Assembly (NCBI RefSeq): GCF_013284245.2
Contig: NZ_CP085876.1
Coordinates: 2,101,501-2,165,500, forward strand
Length of the DNA: 64,000 nucleotides
DNA from: Brevibacillus sp. DP1.3A
GTDB taxonomy: Bacteria > Bacillota > Bacilli > Brevibacillales > Brevibacillaceae
Reading direction: 5' to 3'
Of this stretch, positions 9,972 to 18,610 are shown one piece after another. The position numbers were made by a program, and so were the translations under genes. Below the pieces are notes generated by a model. The model was not told where the DNA came from. It made no database searches and was given only the letters and a program-made list of their open reading frames with translations. Positions within the stretch are counted from its first letter, which is position 1. Each line of letters begins with the position of its first letter.

Positions 9972-11609
9972 ATGAAGAATCTGCGTTATTTTCCACATGA
10001 ACGGAATGTGTATTTCAAAGGGAAGCTGTTAACCGTCAGAGATTTCGAATCAGAACAGCGCTATTTCAATGACAAACGTCGACTCACCAATCGGTTGCTT
10101 CACGGGGGTGGAGTGGTATGCGGTTTGCAGGTGATCGCTGTGGACGAAAAGCAGATTTCGGTCGAGGCTGGAGTTGCTCTCGATTATCTCGGGAGGGAAA
10201 TCGTACTTCCTGAGCCTGTGAAGCTGAAGCTGTCGATGATGGAAGGCTTTAGCAACAACGATTACGCGAAAAATGTGTACGTCTGCTTGGCCTATGATGA
10301 AAAAGGCAAGGAGCAGGTCTTCTCCGTCTCTGAAACCGTCGAGCAGGAAATGGCTGAATACAACCGGGTGGCAGAAGGATATCGGCTTTTTATCAAAGAG
10401 GAGGCACCACATCCTGCTTCCATCGAAGGGGTGCAATTGGTAGAGCAAAGAGTGCTGCTATATGCAGATACACAGGTGCGCATCTGGCAGGCGACTCCAC
10501 GATACGTCAATCCGGGTGAAGTATTTTCAATACAGTTGCACATTGAGAAGACGGTACAAACGTCACGGGTGCAATTCCAATACAAGCTGGATGCACCAGG
10601 GCTGACAGTCATGGAAAGCAGTGACGGTAGTGTATCCTTCTTAGAGCCAGTTGACGCGAAAGAGACGGATTACGTCATCTCCATTCCGATTAAGGCTGGC
10701 TGGGATCGCGGTACGGTAGAGCTGGAAGTGCTGGGTGGCAAGGCAGAGGTTCGACTCGGTGATCGCTTGGTGCATACCGATCTCGTTTCTGTAGGAAAAA
10801 TCGAAATCACGCTAGACGATCTGGTAGAGCGGCTCGTGTCTGATTACTACAGTCGCAAGCTGGATCAGGTGACACAAGCGAACGAACAGCCTTTTCTTTA
10901 TTTGGCAAAAGTCTGCTTGCTGCAAATGAATGCGACTTATGTGATTGAGAAGGTTGTTCCTGTTCCATTTGGTGAGTACGTGTATACACCAGCGCTTTTG
11001 CAAAAGCTTGCGTTGCGTGCACAGAAGGGAAAGCCAGTCGAGCAAGGCTCCCATGCGGATTCCTTTCGGGTGACCACGCGTGTGAAAGAAATCGCGGCAG
11101 GCGATAAGCCGCAGTTCGATGTGAGCTACGATAATCTGGCGTCTGTCTACCAGTTTGAGCTTGGACTGCCCCGAGCAGGAAAGGCAAATGAACAAGTAGC
11201 AACTGGTGTGGTGGAAATACCGATTGAGCCCTATTCGTCCAACTGGCCGTTTGGAGTCAAGATCGGCAATCGTTATTTTTCTGAGGAGTTCAAGCATTCC
11301 CTCGGGAAAGGCAACGTGTATGTCAGTGCAGGAATTGAGGATTTTCATGCAGATGTGATCGATGAGTTGCTTTCCCAACATGAGCAAGTGATGTACGGGC
11401 ATAGCAGTGTTTTTGATGATTCGGAGTATGCGACAGATGCAGCGCATTTTGCCGTAGGGGTCATCGTTTATCCGCAGAAAGGAACAATTCGGATCGGCGT
11501 CCAGGTGAAGGGACCTGTTCAGACAGATCGGGTAAGGATCAGGTGGTGGGCGATCAAACCACTGGCAGCAGGGACAGAGGGCGAGGCGTATCCAGATTCG
11601 CAAGAGTAG
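9972..11609 (+). CDS. Injection-system accessory or fibre protein of unknown function
   Basis: A 545-residue protein placed last in the baseplate operon. Residues 1-60 carry a distinctive stretch: YFPHERNVYFKGKLLTVRDF, a run of EQRYFNDKRRLTNRLL, then HGGGVVCGLQV. This type of N-terminus recurs in large proteins next to injection-system baseplate genes (recalled, not searched). The middle (about 165-270) looks like a beta-sandwich, and the rest has no recognised fold. No signal peptide, membrane span or enzyme motif is visible, so no function is claimed. ATG 9972 follows GTGAGGTG (9958-9965) by 6 bases. No terminator is evident between this gene and the next promoter. Confidence 0.7.
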   Translation: MKNLRYFPHERNVYFKGKLLTVRDFESEQRYFNDKRRLTNRLLHGGGVVCGLQVIAVDEKQISVEAGVALDYLGREIVLPEPVKLKLSMMEGFSNNDYAKNVYVCLAYDEKGKEQVFSVSETVEQEMAEYNRVAEGYRLFIKEEAPHPASIEGVQLVEQRVLLYADTQVRIWQATPRYVNPGEVFSIQLHIEKTVQTSRVQFQYKLDAPGLTVMESSDGSVSFLEPVDAKETDYVISIPIKAGWDRGTVELEVLGGKAEVRLGDRLVHTDLVSVGKIEITLDDLVERLVSDYYSRKLDQVTQANEQPFLYLAKVCLLQMNATYVIEKVVPVPFGEYVYTPALLQKLALRAQKGKPVEQGSHADSFRVTTRVKEIAAGDKPQFDVSYDNLASVYQFELGLPRAGKANEQVATGVVEIPIEPYSSNWPFGVKIGNRYFSEEFKHSLGKGNVYVSAGIEDFHADVIDELLSQHEQVMYGHSSVFDDSEYATDAAHFAVGVIVYPQKGTIRIGVQVKGPVQTDRVRIRWWAIKPLAAGTEGEAYPDSQE

Positions 11610-11615
11610 CAAGGT

Positions 11616-11643
11616 TTGCTTCATTTTGAATTTATGCTACACT
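11616..11643 (+). promoter_or_regulatory. Probable sigma-A promoter of the aldo/keto reductase gene
   Basis: TTGCTT (11616-11621) and TACACT (11638-11643) are 16 bases apart in the short gap after the injection-system operon. It would separate the reductase from that operon, although read-through remains possible because no terminator is seen. Confidence 0.5.
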
Positions 11644-11687
11644 TTCTTAATGTAAGTACATATCAGCGGTAGACGGGAGGAGATCCA

Positions 11688-12512
11688 ATGGCAACACATA
11701 TCACAGATCATTCCGTTTTGAACAACGGGGTGAAGATGCCCTGGCTGGGTCTGGGTGTCTGGAAGGCAAAAGACGGAAACGAAACGTTGGCCGTCCGTTC
11801 CGCGATTGAGGCGGGTTATCGCAGTATAGACACGGCAGCTATCTACGGCAACGAAGCCGGCGTAGGCGAAGGAATCCGACAAGCCGGGATTGATCGCGAT
11901 CAATTGTTCATTACGACTAAGGTGTGGAATGCGGATCAAGGCTACGAGTCAACGCTGAGTGCTTTTGATGAAAGTATGAAAAAGTTGGGTACCGATACGC
12001 TGGATTTGTACCTGATTCACTGGCCCGTAAAAGGCAAGTATGTAGATACATGGAGGGCCTTGGAAAAGCTGTACCGCGATGGATATGTACGTGCGATTGG
12101 CGTCAGTAATTTTCATAGCCACCATCTCGAGGATTTACGCCAACATAGCGAGATCATTCCAGTTGTCAACCAAGTCGAGTATCATCCATTGCTGACCCAA
12201 AAAGAATTGCATGCGTATTGCAAAGAGCACCACATTCAACTAGAGGCATGGAGCCCGTTGATGCAAGGAAATCTCGATCACCCTCTCTTGGTAGAATTGG
12301 GACAAAAATATGGCAAGTCGCCTGCACAAATTGTGCTTCGCTGGGATTTGGAAAACCAAGTGGTCACGATTCCGAAGTCGATCACACCAGAGCGGATTCG
12401 CCAGAACGCAGATGTTTTTGACTTCACTCTCAGTTCAGAGGATGTAGAAAAAATCACTGCCTTGAATGACAACAAGCGTTTTGGGCCAGACCCAGATCAT
12501 TTTGATTTTTAA
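11688..12512 (+). CDS. Aldo/keto reductase (glyoxal/methylglyoxal reductase type)
   Basis: A 274-residue NADPH-dependent carbonyl reductase of the AKR5 type, close in pattern to the Bacillus YvgN/YtbE proteins that reduce glyoxal and methylglyoxal. The catalytic tetrad is visible: Asp and Tyr in SIDTAAIYGNE, Lys in FITTKVWN and His in LYLIHWPVKG. The cofactor-binding end IVTIP-type segment appears as VVTIPKSITPERIRQNADVF. The protein should be cytosolic. GGGAGGAG lies just before ATG 11688. It is monocistronic, between its own promoter and a terminator. Exact substrate is not determined by sequence. Confidence 0.9.
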   Translation: MATHITDHSVLNNGVKMPWLGLGVWKAKDGNETLAVRSAIEAGYRSIDTAAIYGNEAGVGEGIRQAGIDRDQLFITTKVWNADQGYESTLSAFDESMKKLGTDTLDLYLIHWPVKGKYVDTWRALEKLYRDGYVRAIGVSNFHSHHLEDLRQHSEIIPVVNQVEYHPLLTQKELHAYCKEHHIQLEAWSPLMQGNLDHPLLVELGQKYGKSPAQIVLRWDLENQVVTIPKSITPERIRQNADVFDFTLSSEDVEKITALNDNKRFGPDPDHFDF

Positions 12513-12533
12513 ACAGACAACGATAACGCATAA

Positions 12534-12569
12534 AAGGGGAGCCGCAACAGGTCGGCTACCTTTTTTTTC
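12534..12569 (+). terminator. Rho-independent terminator after the aldo/keto reductase
   Basis: AGCCG pairs with CGGCT, extended by GG/CC outside, followed by eight T residues. Confidence 0.8.
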
Positions 12570-12602
12570 ATTCCTGTCTTTGAGCGGACCACGGATTCGC
12601 TC

Positions 12603-12630
12603 TTTACTATGCTTTATTTTTTCGTATACT
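12603..12630 (+). promoter_or_regulatory. Sigma-A promoter of the IclR-family gene
   Basis: TTTACT (12603-12608) and TATACT (12625-12630) with a 16-base spacer. Transcription should start near 12637, immediately before the palindrome at 12646-12664. Confidence 0.6.
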
Positions 12631-12645
12631 GAAAAGTAGCATATT

Positions 12646-12664
12646 CGTTTCATCAGATGAAACG
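12646..12664. promoter_or_regulatory. Palindromic operator, probably for the IclR-family regulator
   Basis: CGTTTCATCAGATGAAACG is a perfect 9-bp inverted repeat around one central base. It sits about 10-28 bases after the predicted transcription start, a position suited to repression. Arms of the TTTCAT/ATGAAA kind are common for IclR-type proteins. The inner 17 bases recur exactly in the aconitase leader at 25774-25790. Confidence 0.65.
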
Positions 12665-12699
12665 ATCGGAACAAAGTAGGAAGCAGGTGTCAAACACTT

Positions 12700-13446
12700 A
12701 TGGAAGAAGAACAAAAAGCAAACGTTCGAGCAGTCGATCGGGCTTTGGATATCCTGCTCTGTTTTACGGACGCTACGGATCTGGGCCTGAGCGAGATAGC
12801 GAGTCGACTCTCCTTGCATAAAAGTACTGTGCATCGTTTGCTGGCAACGCTGGAGAACAAAGGGTTTCTGATACGGGATGTTCAGACAGAGAAGTATCGA
12901 CTTGGGTTTCGGGTTTGGGAGTTATCCGCCAATTTGTCGCAAAACGATGATCCAGCGATATTGCTGCTGCCGGAGATGGAGCGATTGCGGGATTTGGTGG
13001 AGGAAACGATCAGTCTGTACGTGCGGGATGGAAACGAGCGGATACGCGTACAGGCAGTCCAAAGCAAGCAGCCGATTCGCAGGGTGGCACCAATCGGGGC
13101 GCGTATGCCACTCACGGTGGGGGCATCCAGCAAAGTACTTATTGCATATGCAGAGCCGTTCATTTTGCAGGAAGTCATCAGCGACCCGAATTGGCCTGAC
13201 TATGTGAACAAGGAGTCTTTTATTGAGCAATTGGATCAAATCAGGAAGCAAGGCTTCGCTACTAGCGTGGAGGAACGGGAGCTGGGGACAGCAGCCGTAG
13301 CCGTCCCGATATTCAACCGCAACGGACAATTGGTAGCGTCTATTGCGGCGTCGGGTCCTTCCAACCGCCTGACTCCTGAAAAAATGAGCCAATACGCTCC
13401 TTACATCATGGAAGCCGCCTATCGGATGGGAAAAATGATGAAATAG
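12700..13446 (+). CDS. IclR-family transcriptional regulator
   Basis: A 248-residue regulator. Residues about 8-65 form the winged helix (VRAVDRALDILLCF, LSEIASRLSLHKSTVHRLLATLENKGFL), and the rest is the IclR effector domain with DLVEETISLYVRDGNERI, MPLTVGASSKVLIAY, the GFATSVEERELGTAAVAVPIF motif and a C-terminal IAASGPSNRLT. Its effector is not evident. The palindrome directly upstream suggests autoregulation, and the same palindrome before aconitase suggests a link to the citrate cycle or a carbon source. That regulon is an inference. Confidence 0.92.
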   Translation: MEEEQKANVRAVDRALDILLCFTDATDLGLSEIASRLSLHKSTVHRLLATLENKGFLIRDVQTEKYRLGFRVWELSANLSQNDDPAILLLPEMERLRDLVEETISLYVRDGNERIRVQAVQSKQPIRRVAPIGARMPLTVGASSKVLIAYAEPFILQEVISDPNWPDYVNKESFIEQLDQIRKQGFATSVEERELGTAAVAVPIFNRNGQLVASIAASGPSNRLTPEKMSQYAPYIMEAAYRMGKMMK

Positions 13447-13450
13447 CGAA

Positions 13451-13497
13451 GAAGCCAATCAAAACACAAAGAGAATGTGTTTTGGTTGGCTTTATTT
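13451..13497 (+). terminator. Strong terminator between the IclR gene and the convergent oxidoreductase
   Basis: AGCCAATCAAAACACA pairs with TGTGTTTTGGTTGGCT (one G-T pair) and is followed by TTTATTTATT. The hairpin may act in both directions, since the genes converge. Confidence 0.85.
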
Positions 13498-13517
13498 ATT
13501 GAACGATCGATTCGTAA

Positions 13518-14483
13518 TTATTGTCGCACGGTTAACACCACGTTGCCTTTCTTATGCCCCAGCTCCACATAGGAGTGGGCCTCCGATACTTGCTCTAGGG
13601 GATAAATGCGATCGATGATGGCACGCAGCTTGCCGGCCTCGATCAGCTCCTTTACATACCTCAAGTCTTCCGCGTTTTCCTTCGCGGTTCCACCAATCAC
13701 CTTTTTACCGCTCGTCATGTTCGTCCATAACCCGCGAAGGATTGGCAGAGGGCTAAAATGGACCGCTCGCAGGTAGTAGCCGTTCGGTGTCAGTCGCTCG
13801 ACGCATGCCTGAAACGGACTCTTTCCGACCGTATCGAAAATGATATCGTAGACCGCAGCCTCGTCCGCGAAGTTCTCTTTTGTGTAATCGATGATTCGGT
13901 CAGCCCCCAACGATCTTACGAGCTCCACGTTTGATGTACTGCACACTCCAGTCACTTCCGCACCGAAATGCTTGGCGAGCTGTACCGCATACGTCCCGAC
14001 GCTGCCAGAAGCACCGTATATGAGCACGCGCCTGCCGCGCTGGATATTGCCCTTCCGTAGAAATTGCAAGGCCGTATAGGCACCGACCGGAACGGCTGCT
14101 GCTTCCTCAAACGTCATGTTCGCAGGCTTCAGTGCGATACAACCGTTCTCAGGTAAGCATTTGTATTCGGCATACGCGCCGAAGCCGTTTCCGCAGGCAG
14201 CATAGACGGCATCCCCCGGTTGAAACTGAGAAACACCACTGCCCGTTGATTCGACCACCCCGGCTAATTCGAAGCCGAGAATCTTGATTTTCCTCGGTTT
14301 CAACAGACCATTGAACAGACGTGCCAAGAAAGGATCTGCCTTGCGTAAACGCCAATCCCCCGCTGCGGCAGTTGCAGCATAGACTTTGATTAATACCTCG
14401 TCGTCCTTTGGTACCGGCTTGGCGACATCCCGGAGCTGTAGGACATTGGGCGGCCCGTATTGCTCGTATACGATCGCTTTCAT
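13518..14483 (-). CDS. Medium-chain NAD(P)-dependent oxidoreductase (quinone reductase-like)
   Basis: A 321-residue zinc-free member of the medium-chain dehydrogenase superfamily. The N-terminal GroES-like half shows [17 protein letters not shown] and the [23 protein letters not shown] motif. The nucleotide-binding fold begins with [26 protein letters not shown]. The four-cysteine structural zinc loop is absent. Start 14483 follows GGAGGG by 7 bases on the minus strand; the longer TTG frame has no ribosome site. It diverges from a TetR gene 180 bases away, which is a typical regulator/target arrangement. The substrate is unknown. Confidence 0.88.
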   Translation of the reverse strand: MKAIVYEQYGPPNVLQLRDVAKPVPKDDEVLIKVYAATAAAGDWRLRKADPFLARLFNGLLKPRKIKILGFELAGVVESTGSGVSQFQPGDAVYAACGNGFGAYAEYKCLPENGCIALKPANMTFEEAAAVPVGAYTALQFLRKGNIQRGRRVLIYGASGSVGTYAVQLAKHFGAEVTGVCSTSNVELVRSLGADRIIDYTKENFADEAAVYDIIFDTVGKSPFQACVERLTPNGYYLRAVHFSPLPILRGLWTNMTSGKKVIGGTAKENAEDLRYVKELIEAGKLRAIIDRIYPLEQVSEAHSYVELGHKKGNVVLTVRQ

Positions 14484-14600
14484 CTCTTCGCCCTCCAATT
14501 AGCCTTGGCTGTTTTCCTATTTTATACGGAATCAATTGATTAAAGTTCTATTTTTATTTTTTGAATAGGGTGCTTGTTTTTGGTTACTCGAATAAAAAAC

Positions 14601-14629
14601 TTTACTCAAGTTAATTTATATACTATGAT
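14601..14629 (+). promoter_or_regulatory. Promoter of the TetR-family gene
   Basis: TTTACT (14601-14606) and TATGAT (14624-14629) are separated by exactly 17 bases, 35 bases before the chosen start codon. Confidence 0.6.
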
Positions 14630-14663
14630 AAACAAAAGTAGAAATATGAAAAAGGAGTACCAG

Positions 14664-15296
14664 ATGGCAGAACCATTATCACTACGTGAGAAAAAGAAAG
14701 CAAAAAACAAATTCGCCCTTCTAGACGCTGCCTTGGAGCTGATAGGCGACGGGAGCTTCCGAAATGTACTGGTGGATGACATTTGCGAACGAGCAGAGGT
14801 GTCGAAGGTCACATTCTTTAAATTTTTCCCGCAAAAGGAAGAGCTCTTGATTTATTACATGAGCATATGGCAAGCAGAGTGCTTTGTTGAGTTGCGAAGT
14901 GCTGGCAAGAGAGGATGGGTAGCCGTTCGGCATATTTTTGCCAAGGTTACGCGCGATAGCGAGAAGCAGCCTGGGATCATGCTTAGCCTTATCAGCTTTT
15001 TAGCCGAGCAAAAAATGCACCCGTGTGTACCGATTTTATCTGATGCTGAATTGTATTTGCGCTTCCCTGAGGAAGAGCAGAGAGAAGCCATTAGAGCTAC
15101 TGATCTGCATCAAATATTGCAAAAGTGTGTGCAAGAAGCAGCCGAAGATGGTCAGCTTGCCCTTCACCTGTCGGAGGAGGAAGCTGTAATTTTGTTATTC
15201 TCGATGTTTTACGGAGCTTATCTGACTGCACATTTGTTTCATGTGTCTGATTATATGTCGGGTTACGAGCTGCACCTCAAATCTTTGATAAGGTAG
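14664..15296 (+). CDS. TetR-family transcriptional regulator
   Basis: A 210-residue regulator with a TetR N-terminal DNA-binding domain: KFALLDAALELIGDGSFRNVLVDDICERAEVSKVTFFKFFPQKEELL, about residues 15-65. The rest is helical, with no recognised ligand pocket. ATG 14664 is preferred because AAAGGAG is placed 6 bases upstream; longer in-frame starts lie over the promoter. The gene is followed after 9 bases by a DUF4188 gene and diverges from an oxidoreductase gene, so it probably controls one or both. Confidence 0.88.
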   Translation: MAEPLSLREKKKAKNKFALLDAALELIGDGSFRNVLVDDICERAEVSKVTFFKFFPQKEELLIYYMSIWQAECFVELRSAGKRGWVAVRHIFAKVTRDSEKQPGIMLSLISFLAEQKMHPCVPILSDAELYLRFPEEEQREAIRATDLHQILQKCVQEAAEDGQLALHLSEEEAVILLFSMFYGAYLTAHLFHVSDYMSGYELHLKSLIR

Positions 15297-15305
15297 GGGA
15301 GTCGG

Positions 15306-15809
15306 ATGGCAAAAGTAGTTCCGGGGCGTTTTACAGCACAAATGGAAGGACCTTTCGTCGTATTTATCATCGGGATGCGAATCAACCGAATGCTTGCGGT
15401 TCACAAGTGGATGCCAGTAGCCAACGCCATGGGAGGTATGATGCGAGAGTTGTATCAGCACCCGGAGCTCGGACTGTTGGGTCACACTTCGCATTTTAAT
15501 CTCCGTGAAATCACCCAAATCCAGTACTGGCGATCCTATGAGCATCTAGAAAATTACGCGAGAACAAGCCACAATCATCTGAGCGCGTGGAGGAAGTTCA
15601 ACCAAGCGGTAGGAACGGATGGAACGGTGGGGATTTTTCACGAGACGTACTTGGTCGATCCGGGGAAATACGAATGCCTTTACGGAAATATGCCTGTCTG
15701 GGGATTGGCCAAGGCAGGTGAGCATTTACCGGCAGTGGGAAAAAGGGAGACGGCACGCCGTCGTTTGGGCGGTGAGAACGAGCCAGCGATTCCTACTCCT
15801 ACACAATAA
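15306..15809 (+). CDS. DUF4188-family protein (monooxygenase-like fold)
   Basis: A 167-residue protein matching the DUF4188 pattern: FVVFIIGMRINRMLAVHKWMPVANAM near the N-terminus, LGHTSHFNLREITQIQYWRSYEHLENYAR in the middle and GTVGIFHETYLVDPGKYECLYGNMP near the end. Members are annotated as monooxygenase-like or phenylacetaldoxime-dehydratase-related and are presumed to adopt a dimeric ferredoxin-like fold; activity is unproven. GGGGAG precedes ATG 15306. It is co-transcribed with the TetR gene (9-base gap). Confidence 0.82.
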   Translation: MAKVVPGRFTAQMEGPFVVFIIGMRINRMLAVHKWMPVANAMGGMMRELYQHPELGLLGHTSHFNLREITQIQYWRSYEHLENYARTSHNHLSAWRKFNQAVGTDGTVGIFHETYLVDPGKYECLYGNMPVWGLAKAGEHLPAVGKRETARRRLGGENEPAIPTPTQ

Positions 15810-15850
15810 GAGAAGATACCTCGAAAGCTATACATCCTGTCGCAAACAAG

Positions 15851-15934
15851 CGGCCCTTTCTTCTTTTTAGAGCGATGCAGCATGGGATTGTCTGTCCAAC
15901 TGCTGCAAGGTCTAAGGAAGAGAGGGCCGTTTTG
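15851..15934 (+). terminator. Long imperfect stem-loop ending in T residues
   Basis: CGGCCCTTTCTTCTTTTTAGA (15851-15871) faces TCTAAGGAAGAGAGGGCCG (15911-15929), and inside it GCAGCA faces TGCTGC. The second arm runs into TTTTG. It may be the terminator of the TetR/DUF4188 pair, although it is longer than usual. Nothing else is seen in the gap 15810-16107 apart from a weak promoter-like TTGGCA...TATAGT (16014-16040). Confidence 0.5.
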
Positions 15935-16107
15935 TTCGAGAAAAACGTTAAAGCTCCATGACGTGCTGCTTCGTATTTCTAACAGTGGTCAAAGGGGTAT
16001 TTTTGCAATAACCTTGGCACTTGCATGAATGTTGTATAGTTGATCAAGCAGGTCAGTCATCGTCAGCAAAAGGGACTGATATTTCAATCATGAAGGAGGT
16101 TTTTTGC

Positions 16108-18549
16108 ATGAAAGACTTGATTCGCATTCGGGGAGCAAGAGAAAACAACTTGAAGAACATTTCTCTCGAGATTCCCAAGCATCGTCTCGTGGTGGTAACC
16201 GGACCATCTGGATCGGGTAAATCGACGCTGGCACTTGATATTCTGCAGCGAGAATGCCAACGACAGTATATGGAGTCCAGTGGAATGTCATCTGAATCAC
16301 TAGCGAAGCCTCGTGTGGATTCGATCGAAGGACTGTCTCCCTCCATTGCGATCAGTCAACATGTGACCAACCGCAATCCCAGATCGACAGTTGGAACCGT
16401 CACAGACATGTATACCTATCTGCGGACAGTCTATGAAAAGAAGGGGGAGAGACGCTGCCAGAAGTGTCACGCACCAATAGCACCTGCTGCCAATGGCAAA
16501 GAAACAGAAGCCGTCACGTGCCCGGTATGTGCCTATGTCCATCTCCCTCTGACCAAAGCAGATTTTTCGTTTAATACGCCCCAAGGTGCTTGCCCGACTT
16601 GCAGTGGATTGGGAACGGTCGTCGATATTGATGTGGAAGCCGTGTTTGATGAAACAAAGAGCATTCGGGAAGGAGCAGTTACCTTTTGGTACGAGGCGAT
16701 TAATGAATATCAGGCTAGCGTGCTTGCGGCGGCTGGAAAACATTACGACTTGCCGATGAATCTGCCATTGAACGAGTACAACGAAGCGCAGTGGGATCTG
16801 CTCAAATATGGCGTGGAGAGCGATGAGTTTTCTCGACACTTCCCTTCTGTTCAGCCCCCGAAAACGGTAGGAAAGGGAAGGTTTAAAGGGGTCATCACAG
16901 GCATGTGGCAACGCTATAGGGAAAAAGATGGACAATCGGGTGAAGCTGCTTACTTTCTGACCCAACCTTGTCACGACTGCCATGGTGAGAGGTTAAAGGA
17001 GGAGAGTCGCCTCGTTACAGTAGAGGGCAGGACGCTGCCGAGCCTATCGAAGAGCTCATTAGAGGAGTTAGGGGATTGGGTGGAGAGTGTGCATGTACGA
17101 GCTGCCCGTGAAGAAGATACGATTTTGGAGGCTGTTCTCCATGATTTGCTTATCAAGATCAGGCGCGTCATCCATGTGGGGCTGGGTTACTTGACTCTTG
17201 ATCGACAGGCCATCTCTCTTTCTGGTGGTGAAGCACAGCGATTGCGGCTCGCTTCCATTCTCGGCTCTGGCTTGACTGGTGTTCTTTATTTGCTGGATGA
17301 ACCAACATCGGGTCTACATCCAAAGGACACGGATGGACTCGTGAAGGTCATGAAGGAGCTGCGTGATTTGGGCAACACGGTGCTGCTCATCGAGCATGAC
17401 CAACGAGTGATTCAAGAAGCGGATCACGTGATTGATGTGGGGCCTGGAGCAGGACGTTTTGGTGGCGAAATCGTCGGGCAAGGTTCGCTGAAAGAATTGC
17501 TGAACCAACCGCATTCTGTCACAGGCCGCTACTTGAAAGAACAGCGAGTGCTGTCGTCCAAAGAGCGCAAAGGAACAGGTGAGCGGATCACGATTGAAGG
17601 GGCCACGTTGCACAATTTGCGCGATGTGACCGTATCGTTCCCACTGGGAAGACTGGTAGCAGTCTCAGGTGTCTCTGGCTCTGGTAAATCGACACTCGTC
17701 TACGATTTGCTGGCAGCGGCTGCCGAGAAGCGAACCGGAAAAGCAGTAGGGTGCCGCGCGATTACAGGACTTGAAGCCATTCAAAGTGTCATTACAGTGG
17801 ATCAGTCGGCGCTATCACGCATGCAGCGCTCTAATGTCTCCACGTACGTCGACTTGTATACACTGTTGCGCAAAATATACGCTGCCTTGCCAGCAGCCAA
17901 AAAGCGTGGTTTGGATGCCAAGCACTTTTCATTCAATACGCCGGGCGGAAGATGTGAGCGCTGCGAGGGACTGGGGAGAGTGGAAGTGGACATGCATTTT
18001 CTATCCAACTTGCAGGTCGTCTGCCCGGATTGCCGCGGAAAAAGATTTCGTTCAGAGGTCTTGGAGGTAACGTACCAAGGCTATTCCATTTCCGATATCT
18101 TGATGCTTAGTATCGAGGAGAGCCTCTCCTTGTTTAGCGAGCAAAAGAAGATGACGCAATTGCTGACCCTGCTGTGTGAGGTAGGACTCGGCTACTTGCA
18201 ATGGGGACAGTCCGTGACGACCTTGTCCGGTGGTGAAGGACAACGGTTGAAGCTGGCAAGGGAGTTGAGTGCATCTTCGACAGGGCATACGCTGTATTTA
18301 CTGGATGAGCCATCGACAGGACTGCATCCGATTGACGTCGAGAAGCTCCATGTACTCTTGAGCAAATTGGTTGACGCCGGAAATACCGTGATTATGGTCG
18401 AGCACAACACAGAACTGATCGCTGCGTCAGACTGGGTGATTGATATGGGACCTGGAGGAGGTACTTCCGGAGGGACAGTGGTTGCGAGCGGAATGCCAAA
18501 AGAAGTAGCAGCCACGAAAGAGTCGATTACAGGAAAGTTTATCCACTAA
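16108..18549 (+). CDS. UvrA-like ABC ATPase lacking the UvrB-binding domain (class II UvrA)
   Basis: An 813-residue protein with the full UvrA layout of two ABC cassettes: Walker A GPSGSGKST and GVSGSGKST, signatures LSGGEAQRLRLAS and LSGGEGQRLKLAR, and Walker B LYLLDEPTSGLHP and LYLLDEPSTGLHP. Cysteine pairs CQKC/CPVC, CPTC, CHDC and CERC/CPDC supply zinc modules. Only about 20 residues separate CQKC and CPVC, where canonical UvrA has over 100 including the UvrB-binding domain. This is the class II (UvrA2/DrrC-like) form linked to drug or damage tolerance. AAGGAGGT lies 7 bases before ATG 16108. It is not the housekeeping uvrA, which normally pairs with uvrB. Confidence 0.9.
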   Translation: MKDLIRIRGARENNLKNISLEIPKHRLVVVTGPSGSGKSTLALDILQRECQRQYMESSGMSSESLAKPRVDSIEGLSPSIAISQHVTNRNPRSTVGTVTDMYTYLRTVYEKKGERRCQKCHAPIAPAANGKETEAVTCPVCAYVHLPLTKADFSFNTPQGACPTCSGLGTVVDIDVEAVFDETKSIREGAVTFWYEAINEYQASVLAAAGKHYDLPMNLPLNEYNEAQWDLLKYGVESDEFSRHFPSVQPPKTVGKGRFKGVITGMWQRYREKDGQSGEAAYFLTQPCHDCHGERLKEESRLVTVEGRTLPSLSKSSLEELGDWVESVHVRAAREEDTILEAVLHDLLIKIRRVIHVGLGYLTLDRQAISLSGGEAQRLRLASILGSGLTGVLYLLDEPTSGLHPKDTDGLVKVMKELRDLGNTVLLIEHDQRVIQEADHVIDVGPGAGRFGGEIVGQGSLKELLNQPHSVTGRYLKEQRVLSSKERKGTGERITIEGATLHNLRDVTVSFPLGRLVAVSGVSGSGKSTLVYDLLAAAAEKRTGKAVGCRAITGLEAIQSVITVDQSALSRMQRSNVSTYVDLYTLLRKIYAALPAAKKRGLDAKHFSFNTPGGRCERCEGLGRVEVDMHFLSNLQVVCPDCRGKRFRSEVLEVTYQGYSISDILMLSIEESLSLFSEQKKMTQLLTLLCEVGLGYLQWGQSVTTLSGGEGQRLKLARELSASSTGHTLYLLDEPSTGLHPIDVEKLHVLLSKLVDAGNTVIMVEHNTELIAASDWVIDMGPGGGTSGGTVVASGMPKEVAATKESITGKFIH

Positions 18550-18566
18550 TCCAATACGCGTCGATA

Positions 18567-18606
18567 CAAAAAAGGTCGCCCCGCTTCTTCTGTGGGCGAC
18601 CTTTTT
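18567..18606 (+). terminator. Terminator of the UvrA-like gene
   Basis: AAAAAGGTCGCCC pairs with GGGCGACCTTTTT. The hairpin lies between convergent genes and could serve both. Confidence 0.85.
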
Positions 18607-18610
18607 GCCG

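Noticed and set aside
3..11609. Prophage tail module
   Set aside because: No capsid, portal, terminase, lysis or integrase genes are in the window, and the tandem J-type pair with the gpI-like protein fits injection systems better. The left side is unseen, so this is not excluded completely.
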